Of a stretch of DNA of 64,000 bases, positions 17,275 through 25,581 are shown one piece after another (within the stretch, counting starts at the first letter, position 1; each line of letters begins with the position of its first letter). A program made the translations under genes and the position numbers. The notes below the pieces were generated by a model. The model was not told the DNA's origin, searched no databases, and saw nothing but the letters and a program-made list of their open reading frames with translations. The stretch spans positions 930,001 to 994,000 of the forward strand of contig NZ_CBDDJZ010000001.1 of assembly GCF_965229915.1 (NCBI RefSeq). The letters are read 5' to 3'. The stretch comes from Marinoscillum sp965229915. GTDB lineage: Bacteria > Bacteroidota > Bacteroidia > Cytophagales > Cyclobacteriaceae.

Positions 17275-17820
17275 TTATGGTTTCAGAATCTTGGTCTCAA
17301 ACCCATCGATGCTCTGCTGGTTCTTGTTTTTCCAGTACTCTTCTATCCGCTCACGACCCTGCTTGGCTGACCAGTCATTGAGGGTAGTGCGCTCTTCTTT
17401 GTAATCCATAAAAGGTACGGCAAAACCACAAGACGTTTGTACCAAATCCACGTTCATTTCGATGATCTGACGTGCCCCTACATTGGGAGGAAATAATCCT
17501 ATGTATTCATCAAATACGTTATCCCGCTCATGATAGATGTTCGCATGGCCATAAAGCCGTAGGATCATGGGCTTGCCTTCGAACGCACAAAACATGATGG
17601 TCATGCGGTCATTTTTCAGTAAATGTGCAGCGGTTTCATTGCCACTTCCAGTCAGGTTGAGCCACACAATCTTATTGGAACCAATCACTCGAAAGGAGTC
17701 CGTTCCTTTTGGCGAAACGTTCACACGACCATCGCTGGCTGCCGTGCCTACAAAAAAGATCTTTTGCTGTGCGATGAACTCTCTTTGTTCTTCTGAAATG
17801 GAATCGAATTGTTTGCCCAT
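17275..17820 (-). CDS. Pyridoxamine 5'-phosphate oxidase family protein
   Basis: A 181-residue cytoplasmic protein with the split-barrel flavin-binding fold: FFVGTAASDGRVNVSPKG (about 22-39), NKIVWLNLTGSGNETAAHLL (about 49-68) and MTIMFCAFEGKPMILRLYG (about 73-91). Members bind FMN or F420/haem and act as oxidoreductases; the substrate here is unknown. It is too divergent to be the true PdxH. It sits alone, with a 17-bp palindrome (17245-17261, CTGCTGA/TCAGCAG arms) just downstream of its stop. Confidence 0.85.
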   Translation of the reverse strand: MGKQFDSISEEQREFIAQQKIFFVGTAASDGRVNVSPKGTDSFRVIGSNKIVWLNLTGSGNETAAHLLKNDRMTIMFCAFEGKPMILRLYGHANIYHERDNVFDEYIGLFPPNVGARQIIEMNVDLVQTSCGFAVPFMDYKEERTTLNDWSAKQGRERIEEYWKNKNQQSIDGFETKILKP

Positions 17821-17941
17821 GATGCGCCCTTTTGATACTGAATGGGTAAGTTATCCAATCAAACGGGATTAACATTTGACAACCAGGTAATTCCGCAATA
17901 ATTAAGGGCTAATCAATGGTAATGGAAGATCATTTTAAGAC

Positions 17942-18184
17942 TCAGCACCTTCCTCTCGCACATGGACTATTGGTGAGGAAGAAACCGACAAAAGCACCCA
18001 TCAGGATGTTATTGCCCATTTTGTCCGCAATCAATGCTCCGGCTCCCTCAATGAATAAGCTGATCAAAACGGTCAGGGCTGCCCCTGCCACCATATATAG
18101 CAACGTTCGGCGAATATGTCTCCACCGCTCCATACGCTTGGCTCGCTTGCCTTCCTGTCCTAATTGCACTTTTTCAAACTCCAT
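17942..18184 (-). CDS. Small two-helix membrane protein
   Basis: An 80-residue protein with a basic N-terminus (many Arg/Lys in residues 1-26) and two hydrophobic segments (about 27-46 and 58-72), ending in a short cysteine-containing tail. Not recognised. It lies 54 bp downstream of the epimerase-like gene on the same strand and could be cotranscribed. Confidence 0.6.
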   Translation of the reverse strand: MEFEKVQLGQEGKRAKRMERWRHIRRTLLYMVAGAALTVLISLFIEGAGALIADKMGNNILMGAFVGFFLTNSPCARGRC

Positions 18185-18238
18185 GACGCTAAACTAATTG
18201 CCCTGGTTGGGAAGGTTGGTAACAAAGGATACACACGA

Positions 18239-19141
18239 TTAGTCCACAGACACGTAGTTGCGCCAACTGTGTTGCTCTTGGAATCCCAGTACTTCGCGAA
18301 TTTTACGATTGGAGAACAAGGCCTCATGCTCGTCCATTTCTCGGGTAACCGGTACCCCAGGAAAGAACCGCTCCACCAACTCCTTAGTTGGGATGATGGC
18401 CCCATTGTGATCGTTACCGGCATTAAATACCTGAAATCCCAGACCATCTTTCTGAATACACAGATCGACGATCTGGCCTAAATCTCGGGCGTCTATGTAG
18501 CAAAAAGCATTTCGTCTTCGTACTTCGGGATTTTTGAGATAATAAGGGAAAAGCTCCTCGTACTCATGTGGCTCGATGACATTGCCAATGCGCAGGGCGT
18601 AAATGTCAATTCCTGAGCGACGCTGAAAACTGCGGGCAGTCTTTTCATTGACCACTTTGGACAAACCATAGCTATCCATCGGGTCTACATCATAACCTTC
18701 TTCCAATGGGAGGGAATGTGGATCTGTTTGACCATCCGAAAAACAGATGCCATAAGTCGTTTCTGAAGAGGCGATCACCACCTTTTTTATACCGAGCTTG
18801 ACCGCTGCCTCAATCACATTGTAGGTGCCCAGTGCATTCACCCGAAAGGTTTCATTATCAGGCTGGATCAGAATGCGCGGAATGGCCGCAAAGTGTACCA
18901 CTGCATCAAACTTGGGCACTCCACCTTTTTCATCCAACTCATCCAATCCGGCATAAGAACTCATGGCATTGAACATCTGCCCGGAATCCGTGATGTCTGC
19001 AATCAAATTGTCTACGCCTGGCAGGTCCAGTGGCTTCAGGTCCACGTTGAGCACCCGATAGCCCTGATCGAGTAAGTACTGAATGGCGTATTTACCGGCT
19101 TTACCAGATCCTCCGGTGAAAAAAATGCGTTTCTTCGACAT
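18239..19141 (-). CDS. NAD(P)-dependent epimerase/dehydratase family protein
   Basis: A 300-residue extended short-chain dehydrogenase. It has the Rossmann motif FTGGSGKAGKYA (about 7-18), the catalytic serine region IASSETTYG (about 122-130) and the YGLSK tyrosine-lysine pair (about 158-162). Such enzymes epimerise, dehydrate or oxidise nucleotide sugars or related compounds; uronate dehydrogenase is another possibility. The specific substrate cannot be told. It may form an operon with the small membrane protein downstream. Confidence 0.85.
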   Translation of the reverse strand: MSKKRIFFTGGSGKAGKYAIQYLLDQGYRVLNVDLKPLDLPGVDNLIADITDSGQMFNAMSSYAGLDELDEKGGVPKFDAVVHFAAIPRILIQPDNETFRVNALGTYNVIEAAVKLGIKKVVIASSETTYGICFSDGQTDPHSLPLEEGYDVDPMDSYGLSKVVNEKTARSFQRRSGIDIYALRIGNVIEPHEYEELFPYYLKNPEVRRRNAFCYIDARDLGQIVDLCIQKDGLGFQVFNAGNDHNGAIIPTKELVERFFPGVPVTREMDEHEALFSNRKIREVLGFQEQHSWRNYVSVD

Positions 19142-19360
19142 GAATGTGCTGTTTTGCTTGAGAATTAAACCACCTGAATAAATGGTGTTCAGCCTCTTTT
19201 TGTTTATTCAGCACTGGACTTTTTGGCTTCTTAGAGGTAGCTTTTTGGATGTAGCGAAAGATGCCTTTGATAGAACCGATACCGAAACAATTGATTCTCA
19301 GCCCTTTGAATCGAGTCGATATGGTAAAACTTCCAAGACACTCATAAATCAATCCTATTG

Positions 19361-19379
19361 TGTAACCTTTTTTATTACA
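19361..19379. promoter_or_regulatory. Rrf2 operator, copy 1 (autoregulation)
   Basis: TGTAACCTTTTTTATTACA, a 19-bp imperfect palindrome with TGTAA/TTACA arms, lies 30 bp before the Rrf2 start codon. The same 19-bp layout recurs before the next gene (19841-19859), with 17 of 19 bases identical. This points to autoregulation plus control of the reductase gene. Confidence 0.7.
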
Positions 19380-19409
19380 TTAAGTATAACTATCATAGAT
19401 TAAGGACCA

Positions 19410-19820
19410 ATGAGCAACACCCGATTTGCAACCGCACTACACATCATGACCTTGCTAGCAGACAGTAAGGATGAATGGTTACGGTCTGAATGGATCGCTG
19501 GGAGTATCAACATCAATCCGGTGATTGTCCGGAAGGAACTGAGTGTGCTGAATGCTGCAGGGCTCGTGGAGAGTAGGAAAGGCAAAACAGGGGGATTCAC
19601 ACTATCTCGAAATAGTGAGCAAATCACACTCGATGAAATCTATCTGGCAGTGAAAAATTCGGACGTATTGGGCAAAAAAAATCAACAGCCCAACCCGAAA
19701 TGCCCCATTGGCAAAGACATCAATAACCAGCTAGATGGACTCTTTTCCAGCATAGATCAATCGGTGATAGATCAACTGAAAGGCAAGACACTTAATAGCT
19801 TTTTGACACAGTTTCATTGA
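19410..19820 (+). CDS. Rrf2-family transcriptional regulator
   Basis: A 136-residue winged-helix regulator of the Rrf2 family. The HTH spans about residues 22-65, with WIAGSININPVIVRKELSVLNAAGLVES, a wing GKTGGFTLSR, and a C-terminal dimer helix. Only one cysteine (C98 in NPKCPIGKDI) is present, so it cannot hold the three-cysteine Fe-S cluster of IscR or NsrR; it resembles the YwnA/CymR-like non-cluster branch, some of which sense thiol or electrophile stress. The gene sits between two matching operators and 47 bp upstream of a quinone-oxidoreductase-like gene, its likely target. Confidence 0.88.
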   Translation: MSNTRFATALHIMTLLADSKDEWLRSEWIAGSININPVIVRKELSVLNAAGLVESRKGKTGGFTLSRNSEQITLDEIYLAVKNSDVLGKKNQQPNPKCPIGKDINNQLDGLFSSIDQSVIDQLKGKTLNSFLTQFH

Positions 19821-19840
19821 GCTATTTTTTTGATTGATTA

Positions 19841-19859
19841 TGTAACATATTTTATTACA
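19841..19859. promoter_or_regulatory. Rrf2 operator, copy 2
   Basis: TGTAACATATTTTATTACA, matching the copy at 19361-19379 at 17 of 19 positions. It ends 8 bp before the start codon of the NmrA-like reductase, so bound regulator would block transcription or initiation of that gene. Confidence 0.7.
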
Positions 19860-19867
19860 ATAAATAG

Positions 19868-20719
19868 ATGAAACAAATGAAAATAGGTATTACTGGCGCA
19901 ACAGGACAACTCGGGTCACTCGTAGTGGAACAGTTGAAAAAACGAACAGACGCGGATAATCTGGTAGCACTCGTGCGATCACCAGAAAAAGTGCAGGACA
20001 TAGAAGCGCGAAAGTTTGACTACAATGAACCAGCTGGACTTGCTGACCAGCTAAAAGGTATCGACACCCTCCTGTTGATCTCCGGGAATGAAATAGGTCA
20101 GCGCGCCAGACAACATAGTAACGTCATCAATGCCGCTAAAGAAGCTGATGTGCAATGGATCGTCTACACCAGCATTTTGCAGGCGGATACTTCCACTATC
20201 AGTCTGGCAGAAGAGCATCGAGCTACCGAAAAGTTACTGAAGGACTCTGGTATTGACTTTACCTTGTTGAGAAATGGATGGTACACTGAAAACTACACCG
20301 CATCCATCCCAGGAGCGCTGCAAGGCGGAGCCTTTATCGGAAGTGCGGGCGATGGCAAAATTGCCTCTGCCAGCCGGATTGACTTTGCGGAAGCCGCAGC
20401 AGTAGTGCTCACCAGCTCTGGTCATGTCCACAAAACCTACGAACTGGCAGGTGATGAAGCCTATACTCTATCGGAACTGGCCGCAGAGATTTCCAAGCAG
20501 ACTGGAAAGGACATTCCGTACAACAACTTGCCTGAGGCGGAGTATAGCAAGATCCTGCAGAGCTTCGATATCCCGAAGGTATTTGCAGATGGCATTGCCA
20601 GCTGGGATGTGAGTGCCTCCAAAGGGGATTTGTTTGACGATAGCCACACACTGTCCAAACTGATCGGGCGGCCGACCACCCCACTGGCTGAGGAAGTGAC
20701 AAAAGCGTTGAAGGCATGA
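19868..20719 (+). CDS. NmrA-like NAD(P)H-binding / quinone oxidoreductase family protein
   Basis: A 283-residue atypical SDR protein with the Rossmann motif GITGATGQLGSLV (about 7-19), an IVYTSILQAD strand-loop (about 98-107) and no classical YxxxK pair. This is the pattern of NAD(P)H:quinone oxidoreductase QOR2/YtfG-like and NmrA-like proteins. A second in-frame ATG three codons later could be the real start. It is probably controlled by the adjacent Rrf2 regulator and may detoxify quinones or electrophiles; that role is inferred. A repeat-type stem-loop follows its stop by 10 bp. Confidence 0.85.
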   Translation: MKQMKIGITGATGQLGSLVVEQLKKRTDADNLVALVRSPEKVQDIEARKFDYNEPAGLADQLKGIDTLLLISGNEIGQRARQHSNVINAAKEADVQWIVYTSILQADTSTISLAEEHRATEKLLKDSGIDFTLLRNGWYTENYTASIPGALQGGAFIGSAGDGKIASASRIDFAEAAAVVLTSSGHVHKTYELAGDEAYTLSELAAEISKQTGKDIPYNNLPEAEYSKILQSFDIPKVFADGIASWDVSASKGDLFDDSHTLSKLIGRPTTPLAEEVTKALKA

Positions 20720-20729
20720 GTTACTCACT

Positions 20730-20762
20730 AGTCGTCGGACCACTGCTAGTGGTCTGACGACT
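20730..20762. repeat. GTCGTC/GACGAC stem-loop, copy A
   Basis: Arms AGTCGTCGGACCACT (20730-20744) and AGTGGTCTGACGACT (20748-20762) pair over 15 bp, with one G-U pair and a 3-nt loop. The copy is 10 bp after the stop of the NmrA-like gene. Near-identical copies are at 39384-39414 and 40047-40079. Confidence 0.75.
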
Positions 20763-20803
20763 GATTGGTTGGTAACAAAAGGCACACAAGGATATTGACC
20801 AGT

Positions 20804-21478
20804 TCAATTTACCGTTAACCCGCTCCAATCAATCTCACTTTCCTTGCTGTAATATCCCACTACAATTCCCTGCGGATCGATCAGAATGATCTGCGGATAG
20901 CGAACGATACTGTATCTCAGCTGGAAATTCATCGCATCGGAGACTAAGAAGATATTGTTCAACTCACCATCAATTTTACTAGTAATCTCATCAGCAGTTT
21001 CTATAAAACAATCAATCATCACAAAGTCTTCTTTGTTACTCATAGATTCGATTTTAGTATCGAGCTGTTTCAGTGCTGCTACATCTAGCATCGGCAAAAA
21101 AATCTCAAACTTAAGGACAATCCATTGACCTTTGAGTTCCTGACTTGCCACGGTCTCACCTGTCATGGAAGTAAATACAAACTCCGGGAGCGGTTTGCCT
21201 GGCTTAGTCTGGTCTTCTTCTGTACGGGGTGCTACTTCACGAGTAGTGGTATCCAGGAGGTACCTGGCTACTTCTCCATACTTATCTATCTCGTGTTCGA
21301 ATGATACTCTGGGATTGTCAGTGATGTATTTAGAAAATTCCTCATCGCTCACCCTTTTGCCAGTGTGCTTGTTATAAATCTTACCACTTGGATCAAACGA
21401 GACCTTATGTGATACGCTTTGTCCGGTTAAATGACTCCATCCAAATAGAATGATCATGGAAACTATGATTGCTCTCAT
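20804..21478 (-). CDS. Exported thioredoxin-fold protein lacking CXXC
   Basis: A 224-residue protein with a signal peptide (1-19) and a C-terminal thioredoxin/TlpA-like domain (about 95-224). The domain starts with GKPLPEFVFTSMTGETVASQELKGQWIVLKF, as in TlpA-type proteins, and ends with the cis-proline strand YPQIILIDPQGIVVG. At the place of the active site it has FEIFLPMLDVA with no cysteine pair, so it is unlikely to be a disulfide reductase. It may be a degenerate thioredoxin with a binding role. No operon partner. Confidence 0.7.
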   Translation of the reverse strand: MRAIIVSMIILFGWSHLTGQSVSHKVSFDPSGKIYNKHTGKRVSDEEFSKYITDNPRVSFEHEIDKYGEVARYLLDTTTREVAPRTEEDQTKPGKPLPEFVFTSMTGETVASQELKGQWIVLKFEIFLPMLDVAALKQLDTKIESMSNKEDFVMIDCFIETADEITSKIDGELNNIFLVSDAMNFQLRYSIVRYPQIILIDPQGIVVGYYSKESEIDWSGLTVN

Positions 21479-21597
21479 GTGGTTCTGCTGTGTTTAAAAG
21501 GTCGAAAATAACTGATAGCAAACTTTGATCCTAACAGGATCACGAAACAACACCATTGTAAAGTACATGAAGGAGTCATCACTTAGTGATCAAAATA

Positions 21598-22224
21598 CTA
21601 ATTACGCTGCTTGACCACTTCAAAATGGTCGTCTACATGCCTTAAGCGGATTTCACTAACAAGATCTTCCTGATAGTCATGCATATGGACAAACTCAGCT
21701 CCTGAGTAGTCAAAGATCAGTTGATCATCTTCCAACCGGATGGTAAGTTCTTTCTCTGGATAGACGCCGTTGTAAAAACCAAACAAGGGTCCCTCATCGA
21801 CCTTTTTTAGGACATATAGATGGCCTAAATAGAATACCTCTCCGTGGTAATACTCAAACACGTACTGACCGGCAAGTCCATCCTCAAACCCAAGCACGGC
21901 TACCATGATGATGTTAGCTGAATCCACCGGAGAAACATAAGTGTAGGTAAAAAGTAACCGCCCATCCGATTGCTCACTGTAAATCAGATCAAACTTCCCA
22001 TCATGAAGCAAACCGGCTGCCGGATCATACGGAGGAGCAATCCCCTGAACCCATATATGATCTGCGTCGATCAGGATGCTCTTGGTTATCCGGAAAGTAT
22101 CTGGTGCCGCTAAATCAACGGAAGGCAGTTCGATCTGCTGGTAGGTATAGGATTGTCCGCTGGTCAAGAATGGAGTCAAGGTGATCAGGAGGATTAGCAG
22201 AATGCGTGGATGTGCTTTTGGCAT
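21598..22224 (-). CDS. Hypothetical exported protein
   Basis: A 208-residue protein from ATG 22224, which gives a signal peptide MPKAHPRILLILLITLTPF and cleavage after SGQ. The open frame extends 29 codons upstream, into structured non-coding sequence, so the internal start is preferred. The mature part is beta-rich with many aromatic residues. No family recognised. Confidence 0.65.
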   Translation of the reverse strand: MPKAHPRILLILLITLTPFLTSGQSYTYQQIELPSVDLAAPDTFRITKSILIDADHIWVQGIAPPYDPAAGLLHDGKFDLIYSEQSDGRLLFTYTYVSPVDSANIIMVAVLGFEDGLAGQYVFEYYHGEVFYLGHLYVLKKVDEGPLFGFYNGVYPEKELTIRLEDDQLIFDYSGAEFVHMHDYQEDLVSEIRLRHVDDHFEVVKQRN

Positions 22225-22261
22225 TGGGTATGGAGCTGAGAACGCAAAGCTATGATAAGTA

Positions 22262-22440
22262 GGGATTAGTCCCGAAGCTTCGTGAACACTAATCTCTCGT
22301 CTCGCACACAACCCCGCCTACGCGGCCCGGCCTTGATTTAAATTTAAAACTTCGGGCCGCGCAGGTGTGGCTGACTTTCCAATCCCCACCAAAATATCCT
22401 GACCGATGAAACCCCATTCATACATAGCATTTGTTAGCGG
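22262..22440. repeat. Highly structured GC-rich intergenic element
   Basis: It contains two nested inverted repeats. GATTAGT (22264-22270) pairs with ACTAATC (22288-22294) around a GAAGCTTC palindrome. CGCGGCCCG (22321-22329) pairs with CGGGCCGCG (22353-22361) around the AT-rich core ATTTAAATTTAAA, and the arms can be extended by CACAC/GTGTG outside. The stretch ends with GTTAGCGG directly against the stop codon of the DoxX gene. Its shape recalls a cassette-end or dispersed repeat, but no second copy is in the window. Confidence 0.5.
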
Positions 22441-22845
22441 CTACCTTTTATTTTTCGGTTCTATTGGCACTTTTTTAATTCGTCCCCACGCAATAAATAT
22501 GACAGAAGCCAAAATGAAAATATTGAATCCAATTTGATTCCCTTCGCCTCTCATAATGTGAAATATACTTGCAGAGATCATAAGTGCGATTGTTCCATAA
22601 GCTGCATATATCGTCATTTTAGGCTGAACGCGAAGTGCGGAAGGTAAGGTCAAACCAAAACCTGCCAATAGGTCAAAAACTCCTGAGATCTTTACCAATT
22701 TAGGATTTTCCGTTACCCATAACCACGGTAACTCAGTTGGTTTAAATAGTTTCATTGCACCAGCCCAAATAAATGTTGCCGCTACGAGCGCTTGAAATAT
22801 CCATAGGATAATATTTAGAACTTTGGTGTTGTTTTGAATTGTCAT
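22441..22845 (-). CDS. DoxX-like family membrane protein
   Basis: A 134-residue protein with four hydrophobic segments (about 11-30, 52-70, 77-95, 106-122) in the DoxX/DoxD-like pattern, including FIWAGAMKLFKP after the first helix and KISGVFDLLAGFGL. DoxX proteins are linked to thiosulfate:quinone oxidation in archaea and to redox-stress complexes in bacteria; many are simply uncharacterised. It is divergent from an HxlR-type regulator, with a palindromic operator between them, the common arrangement for this pair. Confidence 0.85.
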   Translation of the reverse strand: MTIQNNTKVLNIILWIFQALVAATFIWAGAMKLFKPTELPWLWVTENPKLVKISGVFDLLAGFGLTLPSALRVQPKMTIYAAYGTIALMISASIFHIMRGEGNQIGFNIFILASVIFIAWGRIKKVPIEPKNKR

Positions 22846-22901
22846 TGTCTAATGTCTTTTAGATATGGCTTAAAAATACTTACATTCACTATCCCTTTGA
22901 T

Positions 22902-22943
22902 ATTACTTTCCTATTGGATAGTGCTATCCATTGGGAAAGTAAT
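22902..22943. promoter_or_regulatory. Palindromic operator between DoxX and HxlR genes
   Basis: ATTACTTTCCTATTGGATAG (22902-22921) and CTATCCATTGGGAAAGTAAT (22924-22943) form a 42-bp palindrome matching at 18 of 20 positions. It lies in the 116-bp divergent region, where the HxlR-type protein would repress both genes. Confidence 0.7.
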
Positions 22944-22961
22944 GCGTTTAAAATCTAAGTT

Positions 22962-23297
22962 ATGTTATCAAAAGGTGGCTGTCCTAAAACAATGCTTTCC
23001 ATCAAAGATGCACTTGAGGTTCTTGAGGGAAAATGGAAATTGTTGATTTTATTTTCATTGTCTGGTGGCTCAAAACGGTTTAAAGAGATTAGTCGGGAAG
23101 TTGCCGGTATAACAGATAAAACTTTGTCTAAAGCATTGAAAGACCTGGAGATGAATCAGTTAGTCGAAAGAGAGGTATTCGATTCCTTTCCTCCAAGGGT
23201 TCAGTATTCAATTACAGAACATGGAATGTCGCTTGAAAAAGTTTTAGATGAATTACATTTTTGGGGGTTGCTTCACAGGAAAAAAATAATCGGTTGA
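22962..23297 (+). CDS. HxlR-family winged-helix regulator
   Basis: A 111-residue regulator with the HxlR pattern: cysteine C7 near the N-terminus (MLSKGGCPKT), ALEVLEGKWKLLILFSLSGG (about 18-37), the recognition helix ITDKTLSKALKDLEMNQLVER (about 53-73) and the wing PPRVQYSITEHG. The early cysteine is typical of HypR/YodB-type sensors of quinones, aldehydes or disulfide stress. It is divergent from the DoxX gene, its likely target. Confidence 0.88.
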   Translation: MLSKGGCPKTMLSIKDALEVLEGKWKLLILFSLSGGSKRFKEISREVAGITDKTLSKALKDLEMNQLVEREVFDSFPPRVQYSITEHGMSLEKVLDELHFWGLLHRKKIIG

Positions 23298-23449
23298 CAT
23301 ATGGCGGATGAGTGTCTGTTATCTTTTGTTCTCCTTTCCCATCTAGTCTAAACGTCTCAATTGGGCTGATAGATTTAGAACTTATTTATATGATCTCAGC
23401 GAGACACAAAGATCAAGAAAGAGGTTACAACACGCACCAATCAGGGTTA

Positions 23450-25258
23450 TTAAATCCCCGCCACATTTATGTCTACGACTGTATTGATGATGTATGCAAT
23501 GCAGATTAGTCCCGAAAGATAGATGGTGAAAAAGTAGAGTAGCCAGAGAATTTTGAAACCCTTCAACTTATCCGAGTACTTCAATTTGTCATACGAAAAC
23601 TTTACTCCAAAAAAGATTTGCGAAGTGTAAAAGATAGCTGCCGGTATGTTGATCAAATAGCTGGCAAACGTTCTTTTAGGATTTTTTGATAGCATGATAT
23701 GTAATCGCTCATCTTCGTAAAGGCTTTTGGAAAGCTTTCGAATAAAGAATGCATTGATTAAACTATAAAAAAGGAAGATGAAGATGGTATTTCTAAAAAT
23801 CAGGCTTCTATTGTATCCATAATCCCACCAGTTGGCATTTAGCCAGCTAATGAACTCTTTTCCTTCAATGGTATACTTCCAGTTTTTGTACTCCTTGTTC
23901 AACTGCTGATAACTATCCGCATATCCTTTTTTCTTAAAATGATCAAGTAATTCCAAATAGGCACGGTTCATATGATCGTCAGTCCAGGACTCATGAGGTT
24001 TGTACATTTCATATCCCTGCCATCGAATAGACAGGTTGTCGTAATCCACGTTGTAAATAAAAACCTTTGATTTCTCGCCATTAGACCTGGGTTCTTGCCT
24101 TAGATCAATCCTTGGTGCTTTAACGTCAATTAACACAAGGGTATCTGGCATATGATAGATCTCCAGCTTCTTACTGAAATCAGTATTCCTAATGATCATA
24201 TTCTCCCATTTATTGCCAATTATGTATTCATCGACGTTTGCATACCTCACGATAAGCTGGTTCGATGTATATGGATTATCGGGAAACTCGCTACCGTAGT
24301 TATAAATAATCCTGTTTGTCTTATATGGATCATAATCAATGTATAGGTTCTTTGTAGTAGAATATCCATCCAGCCAAAGCCTGTTAATCTTTGTTTTATT
24401 GATTTCAAGATTAAACAATCTTTCACCGCCCATTCTATACTTTTCTCCCGGTCTATTATTGTCATTATATACTCGCAAATAATGAATATAACTCTCTGTT
24501 ATTTCTAGTTTATGGACATCTGATGAATCCTTGACAAAACTATTTCCATAAATTTTTTCAGCGTAATATTTTTTTATGGAGTCTCTTACTAGTCCCTTTT
24601 TTTCTTCATCAAGGTATCTCAAAACTTCCATTTGAGAACCCTGCATTTCCCTTCTCCAGTAATTGTTCAGTGGTCTGAAATCATATTCATATAGAATGCT
24701 ACGATAATATTTTCTTGCGCTTAAATTGGTATGAACAATAGAATTATAAACTGAGACATCAGAAAACCAATTGACAGAAGATGTATCGAGCCAAGTATTT
24801 ACCAAGCCATAATACAAAGAGTCACGACCATCGTCAAGTAGTCTGTAGCTGTATGGATTTTTTGGATCTGGAACATGTTTGAGGTGGTATGAATATCTGG
24901 GGTCAAAAAAATACTCTACATTAAAGTCTAAAAGATCAATCCATTCATAGTCCATCATTTTGGTAAGAGGTAAAGTACTTGAATCCTCTTCATTGTTTTT
25001 TTCATCGAAAGAGATATCATCTAGAAAGAAAAGGTCACTTTTTTTCAAGTACTGCTTGTAATCATCCATTGTCTTAATCCCACTTTCCAGATCAACTCTA
25101 GGCTTGGCAAAAATGGAATCAAGGTGGACCAGTAAGGAATCCTGCGCTTTACCGACATACTCCTTTAGCGGCTCAAATGAAATGCTGTCTCGGGTTAGTT
25201 GACCGTAAGTCGTTGAAGTGATACTTATTGAAATCAATATGTAAAGCCATCTTCTCAT
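23450..25258 (-). CDS. Large hypothetical protein with C-terminal membrane helices
   Basis: A 602-residue protein. ATG 25258 gives a signal-like N-terminus (MRRWLYILISISITSTTYGQ). The long central part (about 20-490) is rich in Tyr, Asp, Asn and Lys and has no recognised domain; about three membrane segments lie in the last 120 residues. The coding sequence is AT-richer than its neighbours, which fits the accessory region around it. Function unknown. Confidence 0.65.
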   Translation of the reverse strand: MRRWLYILISISITSTTYGQLTRDSISFEPLKEYVGKAQDSLLVHLDSIFAKPRVDLESGIKTMDDYKQYLKKSDLFFLDDISFDEKNNEEDSSTLPLTKMMDYEWIDLLDFNVEYFFDPRYSYHLKHVPDPKNPYSYRLLDDGRDSLYYGLVNTWLDTSSVNWFSDVSVYNSIVHTNLSARKYYRSILYEYDFRPLNNYWRREMQGSQMEVLRYLDEEKKGLVRDSIKKYYAEKIYGNSFVKDSSDVHKLEITESYIHYLRVYNDNNRPGEKYRMGGERLFNLEINKTKINRLWLDGYSTTKNLYIDYDPYKTNRIIYNYGSEFPDNPYTSNQLIVRYANVDEYIIGNKWENMIIRNTDFSKKLEIYHMPDTLVLIDVKAPRIDLRQEPRSNGEKSKVFIYNVDYDNLSIRWQGYEMYKPHESWTDDHMNRAYLELLDHFKKKGYADSYQQLNKEYKNWKYTIEGKEFISWLNANWWDYGYNRSLIFRNTIFIFLFYSLINAFFIRKLSKSLYEDERLHIMLSKNPKRTFASYLINIPAAIFYTSQIFFGVKFSYDKLKYSDKLKGFKILWLLYFFTIYLSGLICIAYIINTVVDINVAGI

Positions 25259-25465
25259 TTCTGTTGACTGAATTGAGTCTAAGTGAAGATAATGAAGAAA
25301 ATAAACAAGCAAGAACAAATCTTACTCGAAGAATAAACACCCCACAGTTCCCTTCCGCTTTCATATCTTTGAAATGCAAAACTGTCAAAACTTTTATAAC
25401 GCCTTATTCATACTTCGGTCTAAATCGAAGAAAATAGCATCCCATACTTAGAGTAGTTTATGAAA
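25259..25465. other. Spacer upstream of the large hypothetical gene
   Basis: Holds the upstream region of the 602-residue membrane protein. I see no gene or RNA in it. An AT-rich stretch with ATAACGCCTTATTCATACTT (25396-25415) borders the attC-like hairpin that follows. Confidence 0.4.
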
Positions 25466-25581
25466 GACAACGATCAACTAAAATGAGTATGCGTCCCAGC
25501 TGCTAGAAGCACCGAAGTTGCTTTTTTGCATTATCATAACAGAGTGTACTGTTCGCATATTCATTTTAGTGTTTGTTGGGC
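25466..25581 (-). repeat. attC-like hairpin at the 3' end of the AAA/TOPRIM module
   Basis: Two 28-nt arms (25466-25493 and 25554-25581) pair imperfectly; the inner 17 bp (ACTAAAATGAGTATGCG with CGCATATTCATTTTAGT) have one mismatch and the outer parts pair with unpaired bases on one side. On the minus strand the outer end reads GCCCAAC, matching the integron R'' consensus RYYYAAC, directly after the TAA of the TOPRIM-like gene. The partner box is a poor match (GTTGTCT). The 60-nt centre holds a small stem with a C(TTCG)G loop (25505-25526 region). It resembles a cassette recombination site but is not a canonical attC. Confidence 0.45.

Noticed and set aside
18219..18232. GTAACAAAGGATAC as a fourth CRP-type operator before the small membrane protein gene.
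   Set aside because: Only one half site is conserved, and the implied transcript would be almost leaderless. It is probably chance.
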